Assembly (NCBI RefSeq): GCF_001634365.1
Contig: NZ_CP014579.1
Span: forward strand, 1,798,001 to 1,862,000
From: Paraburkholderia phytofirmans OLGA172
GTDB taxonomy: Bacteria; Pseudomonadota; Gammaproteobacteria; Burkholderiales; Burkholderiaceae
DNA: 64,000 nt
Direction: 5' to 3'
Under the pieces are notes generated by a model, which was not told where the DNA came from, did no database searches, and saw only the letters and a program-made list of their open reading frames with translations. Positions within the stretch are counted from its first letter, which is position 1. Every line of letters begins with the position of its first letter. Shown in pieces: positions 9,429 through 18,796 of this stretch. Made by a program: the position numbers and the translations under genes.

Positions 9429-10178
9429 ATGAGTAGATTGCTTAACAAGACTGCAGTGATTACTGGCGGAAACAGCGGCATCGGCCTGGCAACGGCCAAA
9501 CGATTCGTCGACGAAGGCGCGCACGTCTTCATCGTCGGCCGACGTCAGGCAGAACTCGATCAGGCGGCCGCTCAGATAGGCAAGAACGTCACTGCCGTAA
9601 AGGCGGACGTCACCAAACTCGAGGACCTCGACCGCCTGTATTCAATCGTTCGGGAACAGCGTGGACAGATTGACGTTCTGTTCGCCAATTCTGGATCGAT
9701 CGAACACAAGACACTCGAACAGATTACGCCGGAACACTACGACAGGACGTTCGATGTCAACGTGCGAGGTTTGATTTTTACCGTGCAGAAAGCACTTCCC
9801 CTGTTGCGCGAAGGCAGTAGCGTTATTCTCACCAGTTCGATCGCCGGTGTATTGGGGCTTGAGGCACACGATACCTACAGCGCAGCCAAGGCAGCGGTCC
9901 GCTCCCTGGCCAGAACCTGGACGGTCGAGCTAAAGGGAAGAGGTATTCGAGTCAATGCCATTAGTCCGGGGGCAATCGACACACCCATCATCGAAAGCCA
10001 GGTAACCACTCCGGCCGAGGCGGATGCATTGCGTGCCAAGTTCGCCTCGGTGACACCTCTGGGCCGCGTGGGGCGCCCTGAGGAATTGGCGGCTGCCGTA
10101 CTCTTCCTGGCTTCGGAAGACAGTAGCTACGTGGCAGGCATAGAGCTATTCGTGGACGGCGGATTAGCGCAAGTCTGA
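9429..10178 (+). CDS. SDR family oxidoreductase
   Basis: A 249-residue classical short-chain dehydrogenase. Cofactor motif TGGNSGIG (12-19), NSGS block (87-90), catalytic S136/S137, Y150 and K154, and C-terminal FVDGGLAQV. Two arginines after the second strand (GRRQ) suggest NADP(H). GGAG precedes the chosen ATG; an upstream ATG at 9390 has none. The gene is convergent with the LysR gene at 10271-11194, so the two may be unrelated. Substrate unknown. Confidence 0.9.
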   Translation: MSRLLNKTAVITGGNSGIGLATAKRFVDEGAHVFIVGRRQAELDQAAAQIGKNVTAVKADVTKLEDLDRLYSIVREQRGQIDVLFANSGSIEHKTLEQITPEHYDRTFDVNVRGLIFTVQKALPLLREGSSVILTSSIAGVLGLEAHDTYSAAKAAVRSLARTWTVELKGRGIRVNAISPGAIDTPIIESQVTTPAEADALRAKFASVTPLGRVGRPEELAAAVLFLASEDSSYVAGIELFVDGGLAQV

Positions 10179-10270
10179 CACAGCCAGGACTCCAGACCGT
10201 CCGCGAGTTATCCAGTCCGCCGATGTGTTCAAGCCTGGAACGTGACCGCCGTCGCGGCGGCCGCGTCGCA

Positions 10271-11194
10271 TCACGCGACGTCGAGCTGATCCGAGTCGTC
10301 GGCAATCCCGAGTTCGTTCAGCGAGTATTCGATGAATGCCCGGACCTTCGGCGCCAACGCACGCGCCGCTGGATATAGCAGATGAATCGAACGCTCGGGC
10401 GTCGAGAAATCTTCCAGAACCCTGACGAGGGTGCCATTGCGCAGATACGGTTCGACAACGTAATCGTGCAGGTAGACGATGCCCGCTCCCGCCAGCGCCG
10501 CATCGACAATCACGTCGCAATGGTCGATCACCTGCCGTGCCATGCCCCCTATCCTGATGGTCCAGCTTCTGCTTCCGTACCAGAACTGCCAGTCATGGTG
10601 CCGCCGCGACTCGGCCGACTGATACGCCACGCAGTCATGAAGCGCAAGATCGTCGGGCGACGCGGGAGACCCGTGTTCGTCCAGGTATTCCCGGCTCGCG
10701 CACGCCACCCATCTTGCGATACCAATTCTGCTTGACGTCAGTTTCGGCGGGACAAGCTCGCCAATTCGGATAGCCAGATCGAAACCGTCGTCAATCAGGT
10801 CGACGACGGCGTCCGACAGGCTCGTCTCCACGACGATATTGGCATGAAGCCGGTGAAACTTCGGCAGCATCGGCACCAGCACGGAACGGGCATACCCAAT
10901 GGGCGCCGTGATCCTCAACCGTCCCGACGGTACGCTCGCAGCGTCCAGTAGCTCGGTCTCCGCCAGCTTCAAGTCGGCGAGAATGTCGCGGCACCGTTCA
11001 TAGAATGTCGCGCCTTCCGCAGTCAGCCCGACGTTTCGCGTCGTCCGGTTCAGCAGCATGACGCCCGTCTGACCTTCCAGACGGCTGATGGCCCGGCTCA
11101 CGCCCGAACCGGTCAGCCCCAGCACCCGGCCGGCCTCCGTAAAGCTCTTCGTCTCCGCAACCCGCACGAAAGCCTCAACAGCGGAAAGATCCAC
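10271..11194 (-). CDS. LysR family transcriptional regulator
   Basis: A 307-residue LysR protein. The winged helix is at residues 1-60, with a recognition helix variant LTGSGVSRAISRLE where most family members have S-QPAVS. The effector domain starts near residue 88 with SGRLRITAP. Its own promoter must lie in the 474-base gap at 11195-11668, which it shares divergently with the large glycosidase gene, so that gene is a possible target. This resembles the CrgA-like AaeR/DhcR subgroup; the inducer is unknown. Confidence 0.9.
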   Translation of the reverse strand: MDLSAVEAFVRVAETKSFTEAGRVLGLTGSGVSRAISRLEGQTGVMLLNRTTRNVGLTAEGATFYERCRDILADLKLAETELLDAASVPSGRLRITAPIGYARSVLVPMLPKFHRLHANIVVETSLSDAVVDLIDDGFDLAIRIGELVPPKLTSSRIGIARWVACASREYLDEHGSPASPDDLALHDCVAYQSAESRRHHDWQFWYGSRSWTIRIGGMARQVIDHCDVIVDAALAGAGIVYLHDYVVEPYLRNGTLVRVLEDFSTPERSIHLLYPAARALAPKVRAFIEYSLNELGIADDSDQLDVA

Positions 11195-11668
11195 TCGTTC
11201 CTCCTACTGCGGGCGCGCGCAACGCTCGACGGGGCACCTCGTCGGGTAGGTTCATCGAAGCGTCTCCCTGGTTCGCAGAACCATTGAATATTGGCTCATT
11301 TTATCGACAACATACACCGCCGAACAATCGCCAACAATATTCATTTCTGCCGTGACCAATAGTCAATAAACATCACGTCGGGCGCGTTCCCGATGCGTCG
11401 AAGCAACGGGACCCGCAATTTACGCGTTCCCTGGATTCACTTCGGATTCGGCGACGCCATAATCATCATACAAAAGGTGAGGCAAGGCGCTCGCGATCGG
11501 CGTCGAGTCCTTGGACGGAGCCTATAATGACTGTCCGGCTGTTCCTCGAAGCCTCATTGCCACGCGCAGCGAAGCAGGTCTTCCCGACGTGCCCGGCTTC
11601 GAAAGAGCGCGAGTGTTTTTCTCTCGCATCGACCGCCCTGGATGATCGATTTGAGGTCGGGAGGTTCC
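11195..11668. other. Divergent intergenic region between LysR and glycosidase genes
   Basis: A 474-base, partly AT-rich stretch (11280-11370) between divergent genes. It must hold both promoters. Short frames here look like noise. I could not place a -35/-10 pair or a T-N11-A operator with confidence. Confidence 0.4.
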
Positions 11669-14422
11669 ATGCGACCACGACGCGCAATCAATCAGCTCCA
11701 ATCGAAGGAAGGGTCCCGCCTCCACGGTCACGAACTCGACCGATGGCGCCGCTGGGGGCCTTATCTGAGCGAGCGTCAATGGGGCACCGTTCGCGAAGAC
11801 TACAGCGAATACGGCACCGCATGGGATTACTTTCCGCACGATCACGCGCGCAGCCGCATGTACCGTTGGGGTGAAGACGGCATCGCTGGATTCGGCAACG
11901 ATCCGCTTGACTGGTGCGTGTCGCTCGCGCTCTGGAATGGGCATGACCCGATCATCAAGGAACGGCTCTTTGGGCTAACGAATGAGCAAGGCAATCACGG
12001 CGAGGACGTGAAGGAGCTTTACTTCTATCTCGACGGCACGCCGACTCATTCGTACATGAAGATGCTCTACAAATATCCTCACGAGGCGTATCCGTACCAG
12101 GATCTGATCGACGAAAACCGGCGGCGCGGCGCCGATCAGCCGGAGTATGAAATCCTCGATACGGGCGTGTTCGACGACAACCGCTACTTCGACATCGTCG
12201 TCGAGTATGCGAAGCACACACCCGACGATATCGTGATGCGCGTCACCGTCGAAAACCGCGCCGATCAGCGGGCGGCGCTTCATGTCTTGCCGCAATTCTG
12301 GGCGCGCAACAGGTGGCAATGGTCGGGCAAGCCGGGCAAGCCGTCGCTGACGCTGGAGCCCGGCACGGAAGAAGGCGTGCGCGTCGTCGCCCGCAATCCC
12401 GCGCTCGAAACGATCATCGTGACGGCGTCGGCGCAACAGCCGGTCGAATGGCTATTCTGCGAAAATGAAACCAACGTGCGGCGCATTTTCGGCCTCGAAG
12501 GAACGGGACCCTTCAAGGACGGTTTCAATGACTTCCTCATTGCTCGCGACGAGCAGGCAATCCGGCGCGACAAGGGCACCCGCGCCGCTGCGCATGTGTA
12601 TCTCCAGCTCGCCCCTCATGAGAGCTCGGTGCTCTATCTGCGCTGGCGTCCAGAATCGTCTCCGGCTGCGGCTCCAGAGACTGTGCCGCTCGATATGAAA
12701 GCGCTGTTCGCGCGCCGGCAAGCGGAGGCTGACGAATTCTATGCGGTACTTCAGCACGACATCGCCGACGCCGATATGCGTCTCGTGCAGCGTCAGGCGC
12801 TCGCCGGGATGCTGTGGTCGAAGCAGTACTACCAGTTCGACGTGACGCGCTGGCACGACGGGGACCCCGGTCAGCCCAATCCGCCGAAAGCACGCAGACA
12901 CGGCCGTAACGCCGACTGGCGGCACATGTGCAACGGCGACATCGTGTCGATGCCCGACAAGTGGGAGTACCCGTGGTACGCCTCGTGGGACCTTGCCTTT
13001 CATGCGGTCGCGTTCGCGGTGATCGATCCCGACTTCGCCAAGAAACAATTGCTGCTGCTCGTGAAGGACCGCTACATGCACCCGAACGGGCAATTGCCCG
13101 CCTACGAGTGGGCGTTCAGCGACGCGAATCCGCCGGTTCACGCATGGGCAACATGGCGTGTGTACGAACTCGACCGCGAAGTGACAAGCGTTGGCGACCT
13201 CGGGTTCCTTGAAATGATGTTCCACAAGCTGCTGCTCAATTTCTCGTGGTGGGTCAACCGCAAGGATGCCGATGACCGCAACATTTTTCAGGGCGGCTTC
13301 CTTGGGCTCGACAACATCGGCATCTTCGACCGGTCTTCATCGCTGCCGACTGGCGGCCGCATCGATCAGGCCGACGGCACTGCATGGATGGCCTCGTACG
13401 CACTCGATCTGATGCAGATTGGCCTCGAACTGGCGATGAAAAATGACTCGTACGTTGAAATCGCCGTGAAGTTCTTCGAGCATTTTCTCTATATCGCGGA
13501 AGCGATCAATTGCAGCGACGGCTGCGGTACAGGGTTATGGGACGCACACGACGAATTCTTCTACGACTTGCTACACCTTCCAGATGGAACCCAGGTGCCG
13601 ATGCGGATTCGCTCGATCGTCGGGCTGATTCCGCTGTTCGCCGTACACGTGCTCGAAGATCGCGTGTACGGTCATCTGCCCGGCTTGCGTGAACGCCTGG
13701 CATGGTTTCTCGATCATCGGCCGAATCTGGCCAAGCTGGTGTCGCGCTGGACCGAACCCGGCAAAGGCAACACTACGCTGCTCTCGCTGTTGCGCGGGTA
13801 CCGGATGACCGCGCTGTTGCGCCGCGCGCTCGATGAAACCGAATTTCTGTCTGAGTATGGTGTGCGGGCGCTGTCCCGTGTGCATCGTGACACGCCGTAC
13901 GTCTTCGACCACGACGGTGCGAGCTTCCATGTCAACTACTTGCCTGGCGAATCCGACTCACGTGTGTTCGGCGGCAATTCGAACTGGCGCGGCCCGGTCT
14001 GGATGCCGGTCAATTACCTGCTGATCGAATCGCTGTATGAGTTTCATCGCTACTATGGCGACGAGTTTCGCATCGAATATCCAACCGGTTCGGGCAACCT
14101 GCTCTCGCTGAGCGAGATTGCCGACAAACTGGCGCGGCGCGTCACTGCCCTCTTTCTCAAAGATGCGCACGGCGTGCGGCCCGTGATGGCCGCCTATCCG
14201 ATGCTGCAAGCCGACCCGCGCTCGCAGGATCTCATGCTCTTCCATGAGTACTTTCACGGCGACAATGGCCGCGGCGTCGGCGCTTCGCATCAGACCGGCT
14301 GGAGTGGCCTCGTCGCGCTGCTGCTCCAGCCGCGCATGATGAAGCTCTCCCACGCGCAACCCGATACCGCGTCGATAGTCGAAGCAATCGCCGAAGACAC
14401 GGCACCCGTCATGGGCCGTTAG
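11669..14422 (+). CDS. GH63-like / MGH1-type glycosidase
   Basis: A 917-residue cytoplasmic protein of the bacterial glucosidase group related to mannosylglycerate hydrolase and GH63 ((alpha/alpha)6 barrel). The N-terminal beta-sandwich begins SERQWGTVREDYSEYG and continues WDYFPHDHARSRMYRWGEDG; the barrel contains YPWYASWDLAFHAVAF, with an Asp typical of the general acid, and GNSNWRGPVWMPVNYL near the C-terminus. I chose ATG 11669, after GGGAGG, over ATG 11642; both are in frame. No transport or other sugar gene is adjacent, so the substrate (perhaps an alpha-glucoside or compatible solute) is inferred only from family. Confidence 0.85.
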   Translation: MRPRRAINQLQSKEGSRLHGHELDRWRRWGPYLSERQWGTVREDYSEYGTAWDYFPHDHARSRMYRWGEDGIAGFGNDPLDWCVSLALWNGHDPIIKERLFGLTNEQGNHGEDVKELYFYLDGTPTHSYMKMLYKYPHEAYPYQDLIDENRRRGADQPEYEILDTGVFDDNRYFDIVVEYAKHTPDDIVMRVTVENRADQRAALHVLPQFWARNRWQWSGKPGKPSLTLEPGTEEGVRVVARNPALETIIVTASAQQPVEWLFCENETNVRRIFGLEGTGPFKDGFNDFLIARDEQAIRRDKGTRAAAHVYLQLAPHESSVLYLRWRPESSPAAAPETVPLDMKALFARRQAEADEFYAVLQHDIADADMRLVQRQALAGMLWSKQYYQFDVTRWHDGDPGQPNPPKARRHGRNADWRHMCNGDIVSMPDKWEYPWYASWDLAFHAVAFAVIDPDFAKKQLLLLVKDRYMHPNGQLPAYEWAFSDANPPVHAWATWRVYELDREVTSVGDLGFLEMMFHKLLLNFSWWVNRKDADDRNIFQGGFLGLDNIGIFDRSSSLPTGGRIDQADGTAWMASYALDLMQIGLELAMKNDSYVEIAVKFFEHFLYIAEAINCSDGCGTGLWDAHDEFFYDLLHLPDGTQVPMRIRSIVGLIPLFAVHVLEDRVYGHLPGLRERLAWFLDHRPNLAKLVSRWTEPGKGNTTLLSLLRGYRMTALLRRALDETEFLSEYGVRALSRVHRDTPYVFDHDGASFHVNYLPGESDSRVFGGNSNWRGPVWMPVNYLLIESLYEFHRYYGDEFRIEYPTGSGNLLSLSEIADKLARRVTALFLKDAHGVRPVMAAYPMLQADPRSQDLMLFHEYFHGDNGRGVGASHQTGWSGLVALLLQPRMMKLSHAQPDTASIVEAIAEDTAPVMGR

Positions 14423-14457
14423 AGTCCGCTTGTTGGAAAGCCATCGAAGAACAATGC

Positions 14458-15426
14458 GTGATGAACTATTCAACCCCTTATTCCGGCAGCATCGAGAACC
14501 CTGTTTTCTCGGAACACAGGTTGTCGATTGGACTGACGCTGCCCTTGTTACGTCGAGGCGAAATCGTTGCGGACTTTCACGAGCAGCTGAAGCTCGCCGA
14601 ACTTGCTGATACGCTCGGATTTCGCGCGTTGTGGATCCGGGACGTTCCGCTCAACAGCGCCGACTATCCCGATCCCGTCGGACATCTCGACCCGTGGGTC
14701 TTTCTTGGCGCGCTGGCATCCCGAACCCAGCGCATCGCCTTCGCAAGCGGCGCTATCGTGCTACCGCTGCGCCACCCGTTACATGTAGCGAAAGGCGCCC
14801 TATCCGTCAGCGCACTCTCGGGTGGCCGGTTCATCCTGGGCCTGGGCTCGGGAGACCGTCCGCACGAATACGCGGCGTTCGGCAAGGATTCCGGCGAGCG
14901 TCGCGAGTTGTTTCGACGCCATTGGGAAATTGTCGCCGCAGCCGTCGGGTCGTCTGCTCGCGTGATTCCCGACCATGCGCCGCCTGATGCCGCGGAATTC
15001 ACGCTATTGCCTCGCGGTACCCGCGAAATTCCCATGCTCGCTGTGGGCTCCGGCGGACAAAGCGTTGACTGGATCGCTCGCAACGCGATCGGCTGGATGA
15101 CCTACCATCGTGACCCGGATGTGCAGCGGTCTCGCCATTCGATGTGGCTAGCCGCTGTCAATCGGCTCCATACTCCTGCATTCCGAGCCTTCGGCGTGGC
15201 GATGCAGCTCGAATTGAGTGCGCATGCCGAGACACCGGCCACAGCGCTTCCGCTTGGCTATTCGACCGGCCGACATGCGCTAGTGCGCTCGCTACAGGAC
15301 ATGCGCGCGGCCGGTACGCATCACGTCAGTCTGAACCTCAGCTCCGAACGTCCGGTGCGTGACGTGCTCGAAGAGATCGCAGCACATGTGTTACCGGAGT
15401 TTCACGAAGGTCGTGGATCTGAATAG
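14458..15426 (+). CDS. Luciferase-like (LLM class) flavin-dependent oxidoreductase
   Basis: A 322-residue TIM-barrel flavoprotein of the bacterial luciferase superfamily. LSIGLTLPL opens strand 1, then GFRALWIRDVPL, and SGGRFILGLGSGDRPHEYAAFG is the phosphate-binding region characteristic of the family branch that acts without an obvious partner oxygenase. The start GTG at 14458 is immediately followed by ATG, either of which could be used. It lies 35 bases after the glycosidase on the same strand. F420 or FMN use cannot be told from sequence; FMN with a separate reductase is usual in this phylum. Confidence 0.85.
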   Translation: MMNYSTPYSGSIENPVFSEHRLSIGLTLPLLRRGEIVADFHEQLKLAELADTLGFRALWIRDVPLNSADYPDPVGHLDPWVFLGALASRTQRIAFASGAIVLPLRHPLHVAKGALSVSALSGGRFILGLGSGDRPHEYAAFGKDSGERRELFRRHWEIVAAAVGSSARVIPDHAPPDAAEFTLLPRGTREIPMLAVGSGGQSVDWIARNAIGWMTYHRDPDVQRSRHSMWLAAVNRLHTPAFRAFGVAMQLELSAHAETPATALPLGYSTGRHALVRSLQDMRAAGTHHVSLNLSSERPVRDVLEEIAAHVLPEFHEGRGSE

Positions 15427-15827
15427 CTCTTATGCTGCGGCACATTACTGTGCTGACTCCTGATCAACAATCTCATGCGCAAGCGCCGCAACAGACATTC
15501 TTCAGGGCAGGCTATCCGCCACGAATGGCCGTGCCGCGCATCCCGAACCGTATTGCCCTGCCCCGTTCAAGGCCCGCGGGAGAGCGCATCTGCAGGTTTG
15601 CGCGTTGAGCGACTGCGGACGCCGATGCACGTCTGGACGAAGCGACCCGCCATGCCTGCCAGCGCGATGGGACTCACTATAATTCTCCGTGATGGGACTC
15701 ACTATAATTCTCTTCATTCAGAAGGTGGTACGTACAGGGCGTATCCGGCCGGACCCAGCAATCGAAAACACATCGCCGGACGCTCCTCCTCCCAATGCGT
15801 TGCTCAATCGGTTCAAGAGGCTTCTTG
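15427..15827. other. Intergenic region upstream of FixJ-type regulator
   Basis: About 400 bases with no supportable gene. The only structure seen is the tandem repeat at 15666-15712, described separately. Translation of the flanks gives Arg-rich noise. Confidence 0.45.
15666..15712 (+). repeat. Tandem 25-bp-period repeat containing TATAAT
   Basis: The 22-base unit GATGGGACTCACTATAATTC plus TC occurs twice, at 15666-15687 and 15691-15712, separated by CGT. Each unit holds a perfect -10 hexamer TATAAT (15678-15683 and 15703-15708) and the 11-mer GACTCACTATA. No good -35 lies 17 bp upstream of either. The pair sits 116 bases before the ATG of the FixJ-type regulator and may be its promoter or a duplicated operator. 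Confidence 0.7.
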
Positions 15828-16493
15828 ATGACTCCCATCTTCGCTGAACGAGGCGGCGGCGCGACGAACACCACGATCGTATACGTGATCGACGACGATG
15901 AATCGATGCGGTTTTCGTTAAGCACTCTGCTACGCTCGATCGGATTGCGGGTCGAGACATTCGCTTCACCACAGGCATTTCTCGAGTTCAAGAAGTCCAA
16001 CATCCCGAGCTGCCTGATTCTCGACATCAGGCTGCGAGGCGAGAATGGGCTCTCGTTTCAGCAGGAAATGCTCTCACGCGGCTTGCGCATGCCCATCCTC
16101 TTCATGACCGGTTACGGCGACATGGCGATGTGCGTGAAAGCAATGAAAGCGGGAGCGCTTGATTTCTTTCCAAAACCCTTTCGGGATCAGGACATGCTGG
16201 ACGCCGTCACGCAGGCGTTGGCGCGCGACAGCAAGCGCCTCGCAGCGGAGGAATCGGTCGCGGCGTTGCGCGCTTCCTATACATCGTTGACGGGACGCGA
16301 ACAGCAGGTCATGGCTCTTGTCACTGCCGGTTTGATGAACAAGCAGATCGCCGCTGAAATGCATCTCAGCGAGATCACGGTGAAAGTCTATCGCGGTCAG
16401 CTGATGAAGAAAATGATGGCAAGGTCGGTCGCGGATCTCGTTCGTAAAGCGGAGGCGCTGCGCATAGAGTCGTATCACGAAAAGACACTCTGA
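15828..16493 (+). CDS. FixJ/NarL-type response regulator
   Basis: A 221-residue two-domain regulator. Receiver: acidic pocket D22-D24, phosphoacceptor D66 in LILDIRLRG, T94 in FMTGYGD, K116 in FPKPFRD. Output: LuxR-type helix-turn-helix at about 155-215 (LTGREQQVMALVTAGLMNKQIAAEM, then SEITVKVYRGQLMKKM). ATG 15828 is preferred because GAGG lies about eight bases upstream; ATG 15795 would add 11 residues. No kinase is adjacent, so it is an orphan here; the nearest kinase is at 7283-9205. Confidence 0.92.
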   Translation: MTPIFAERGGGATNTTIVYVIDDDESMRFSLSTLLRSIGLRVETFASPQAFLEFKKSNIPSCLILDIRLRGENGLSFQQEMLSRGLRMPILFMTGYGDMAMCVKAMKAGALDFFPKPFRDQDMLDAVTQALARDSKRLAAEESVAALRASYTSLTGREQQVMALVTAGLMNKQIAAEMHLSEITVKVYRGQLMKKMMARSVADLVRKAEALRIESYHEKTL

Positions 16494-16602
16494 AACGCAA
16501 ATTGCGCCTCACAACCAGAAAGAGAATAGAATTCACCTGCAAAATCGTTCGGATTCCATTGTAATATTTCCGTATCACTGGCGCTCCAGGGCGACCATAA
16601 TT

Positions 16603-16674
16603 CAGGTCGATATGCTGTTCGAGGAGACGCCCGCGCATTTCCATGCCGGACATCCGAGGCATGCGAATGTCCGA
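16603..16674 (-). pseudogene. Fragment of a response-regulator receiver domain
   Basis: On the minus strand the segment reads SDIRMPRMSGMEMRGRLLEQ, followed by HIDL. This is the phosphoacceptor strand and following helix of a FixJ-type receiver, close in sequence to residues 54-73 of the receiver protein at 6812-7195. No start, acidic pocket or conserved Lys region is present around it. It is a decayed fragment lying between the FixJ-type regulator and the next LysR gene. Confidence 0.7.
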
Positions 16675-16769
16675 CTTCCGGAAGTTCCGACGCGACAACA
16701 GACCGCGACTGGGAAGCACCACAACCTGCCTCGTGCCACGCTGTTTGCCAGAATCAAGGAGAAAAGATA

Positions 16770-17729
16770 GTGGATCAATTGACGGCACTGGCAACCTTCG
16801 TGCGCGTAATCGAAACCGGTTCCTTCTCGACCGCTGCACGTTCGCTCGGCGTGAGTCAGCCCGCTGTATCGAAAGCCATCGCGACATTGGAAGAACGTCT
16901 TGCAGTCCGGCTACTGCTTCGATCGACGCGCGGCTTGACCCCGACCGACGCGGGTGAGGCATTCTACGAACGGGCGAAGCGCGTGATGCTGGAAGTGGAG
17001 CAAGCTGAGTATGTGGCGCGAGGGGCCAGCACACGCTTATCCGGGCGAGTACGTGTGAGCGCAGACGTTACGTTTACGCGATTGCACCTCATGCCCGCGC
17101 TCAACGGATTTCTCGACACGTACCCGGATCTTGCACTTGATATTCTTCTGGACGATCGCAATGTCGACCTGCTTGAGGAGGGCGTCGACGTCGGCTTGCG
17201 AACGGGAACGCGCGACACTTCAAATATGCCGGCACGCAAGCTCGGCGAGGCACTTCGGTATGTCGTCGGTTCCCCAGCCTATTTCGAGCACGCCGGCATC
17301 CCCTGTACGCCTGGCGAATTGAGCTGCCATCAATTCATCAACTATAGCCAGCAAGGTGGTGGACGCGTCTGGACGTTTAGACGAAACGATACCGAGTCGT
17401 CCGTTTCCCTGAATGGCCGGCTGTCGGTGAGTGCACTTGAAGCGGTACGCGAAGCAGTTCTTGCAGGTATGGGTATAGCGGTCGCGCCAGAGTGGCTGTT
17501 TTTGCCCGAATTGAAGAGTGGTCAGGTCAGGACCGTACTAACGGACTGGCGCCTCCCCCCATGTGAGCTATGGGCGGTCATTCCCGCGGGCCGGATGGCC
17601 AGTAGAAAGACGCGTGCTTTCATCAGCTTCGTGCAGGAAGCGCTCGGACAGGCGAATGCTTCGGTAGCGGCGCCACAGCCATGCGGCGGCTATTTTTCCG
17701 CGCCTATCCAGGAGGCACTGACTTCATGA
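16770..17729 (+). CDS. LysR family transcriptional regulator (GTG start)
   Basis: A 319-residue LysR protein with GTG start, AAGGAG at good distance upstream. Winged helix 1-60 with SQPAVSKAIATLEERL; effector domain from SGRVRVSADVTFTRLHL. It is strikingly similar, block for block, to the LysR protein at 23204-24157 (shared RLLLRSTRGL, DDRNVDLLEEG, ELKSGQV/EV, DWRLPP, ELWAV), so the two are paralogs of the same recent family. Convergent with the hydrolase gene at 17858, with a shared hairpin between them. Confidence 0.92.
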   Translation: MDQLTALATFVRVIETGSFSTAARSLGVSQPAVSKAIATLEERLAVRLLLRSTRGLTPTDAGEAFYERAKRVMLEVEQAEYVARGASTRLSGRVRVSADVTFTRLHLMPALNGFLDTYPDLALDILLDDRNVDLLEEGVDVGLRTGTRDTSNMPARKLGEALRYVVGSPAYFEHAGIPCTPGELSCHQFINYSQQGGGRVWTFRRNDTESSVSLNGRLSVSALEAVREAVLAGMGIAVAPEWLFLPELKSGQVRTVLTDWRLPPCELWAVIPAGRMASRKTRAFISFVQEALGQANASVAAPQPCGGYFSAPIQEALTS

Positions 17730-17819
17730 GGCTCTGACTCCGCCAATGCCGCACGAGCGGCTTCCGCTTGCCACGCGGCTACCCCTGTTTGTCAATCGAA
17801 TGAGCCAAAGAGCGAAACA

Positions 17820-17848
17820 GCCGGCAAGCGATCTCCGTCCTTGCCGGC
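17820..17848. terminator. Bidirectional hairpin between convergent genes
   Basis: A perfect 9-bp stem GCCGGCAAG / CTTGCCGGC with an 11-base loop lies between the LysR gene (ends 17729) and the hydrolase gene (ends 17858 on the opposite strand). Position and symmetry fit a two-way intrinsic terminator. Confidence 0.65.
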
Positions 17849-17857
17849 CGCGCCGCA

Positions 17858-18673
17858 TCAGGCGAAGAACCCGGCCAGCACACGAGCTACTGTGGCCGCG
17901 TCATTTTCCATTGGAATGTGTCCAGCTTTCGGAATGCGGACGAGTTGCGTATTCGGAATCTCCCTGGCGAACTTCTCCGCGTACTCGACAAGCTGGAAGC
18001 TGTCGTCTTCGCCCCAGACGAGCAGCTTCGGCGTCTGCGACGCACGAAGGCTCGGCAACAGATCCATCGTATAACGACTGTCCGCCGCGCCGGCAAGGGC
18101 CACCCAGGACCGTGCTACGCGCGGATCGGTCCACGGCTCGAGATACTCCTCTACTTCGCTTTCCGTTGCCGGGCGGGCCAATGCCGTGAGCACGGACTTG
18201 CGACGAGCGGCGAGGACGTCCTCCGTAGTCGTTGCAGCGGCGACCGCCGGATCGCGGAACCGGGCAACGCCAGGCACGGGCCACGAATCGAACATGACTG
18301 CGTTGACGAGTGCGAATTTGCTGATCGCAATTTTCCCATCCACCAGGACCTGCTGTGCGATGCCGCCGCCAATATCGTGCCCTGCGAGACCCACAGACCC
18401 GTCGATATGCAGTGCTGCGAGAAACTGCGGCAGCCAACCCGCCAAGGCGGGGATCGAGGCACTGGCAATAGTCAGCTCGCCGCCGGAACGGCCAAATCCA
18501 GGGAAATCCACAGCGATGGGGCGTAGACCGGCGCCCGCCAGACCGTCGAGCACCGGCTGCCATACCCGGCTCCAATAAGTGCCGTGCAGTAGCAATAAAA
18601 CAGGCCCAGTCTGGTCCCCTGCAGTAAGGTAGCTAACCGGTACGCCAGCTACGTCGACGGTACGTCGTTCCAT
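17858..18673 (-). CDS. Alpha/beta hydrolase with Asp nucleophile
   Basis: A 271-residue alpha/beta hydrolase. The nucleophile elbow reads AGHDIGGG, so D100 replaces the Ser of esterases, as in haloalkane dehalogenases and epoxide hydrolases. The oxyanion loop is LLHGTYWSRVW (W34 could be halide- or substrate-binding), and the C-terminal catalytic His is in KAGHIPME. ATG 18673 follows GAGGAAAATCACC; the longer frame from 18787 is rejected. It follows the dioxygenase-like cupin gene (18797-19339) on the same strand, 123 bases apart, and is probably in one transcript with it. Confidence 0.85.
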   Translation of the reverse strand: MERRTVDVAGVPVSYLTAGDQTGPVLLLLHGTYWSRVWQPVLDGLAGAGLRPIAVDFPGFGRSGGELTIASASIPALAGWLPQFLAALHIDGSVGLAGHDIGGGIAQQVLVDGKIAISKFALVNAVMFDSWPVPGVARFRDPAVAAATTTEDVLAARRKSVLTALARPATESEVEEYLEPWTDPRVARSWVALAGAADSRYTMDLLPSLRASQTPKLLVWGEDDSFQLVEYAEKFAREIPNTQLVRIPKAGHIPMENDAATVARVLAGFFA

Positions 18674-18796
18674 GGTGATTTTCCTCGGTTGTCGGCGGCG
18701 CCCAGGCGACTCGCTGCATCTGGGCACCGACCTGCCTTCGATACGTCTTCGTCCGTGCCCCGGAAGCCCCGATGGCTCGCACGTCAATGAATTGTC

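Noticed and set aside
15475..15828. A 117-codon frame upstream of the FixJ-type regulator.
   Set aside because: It runs through the tandem repeat, is Arg/Ser-rich, and lacks any domain or ribosome site.
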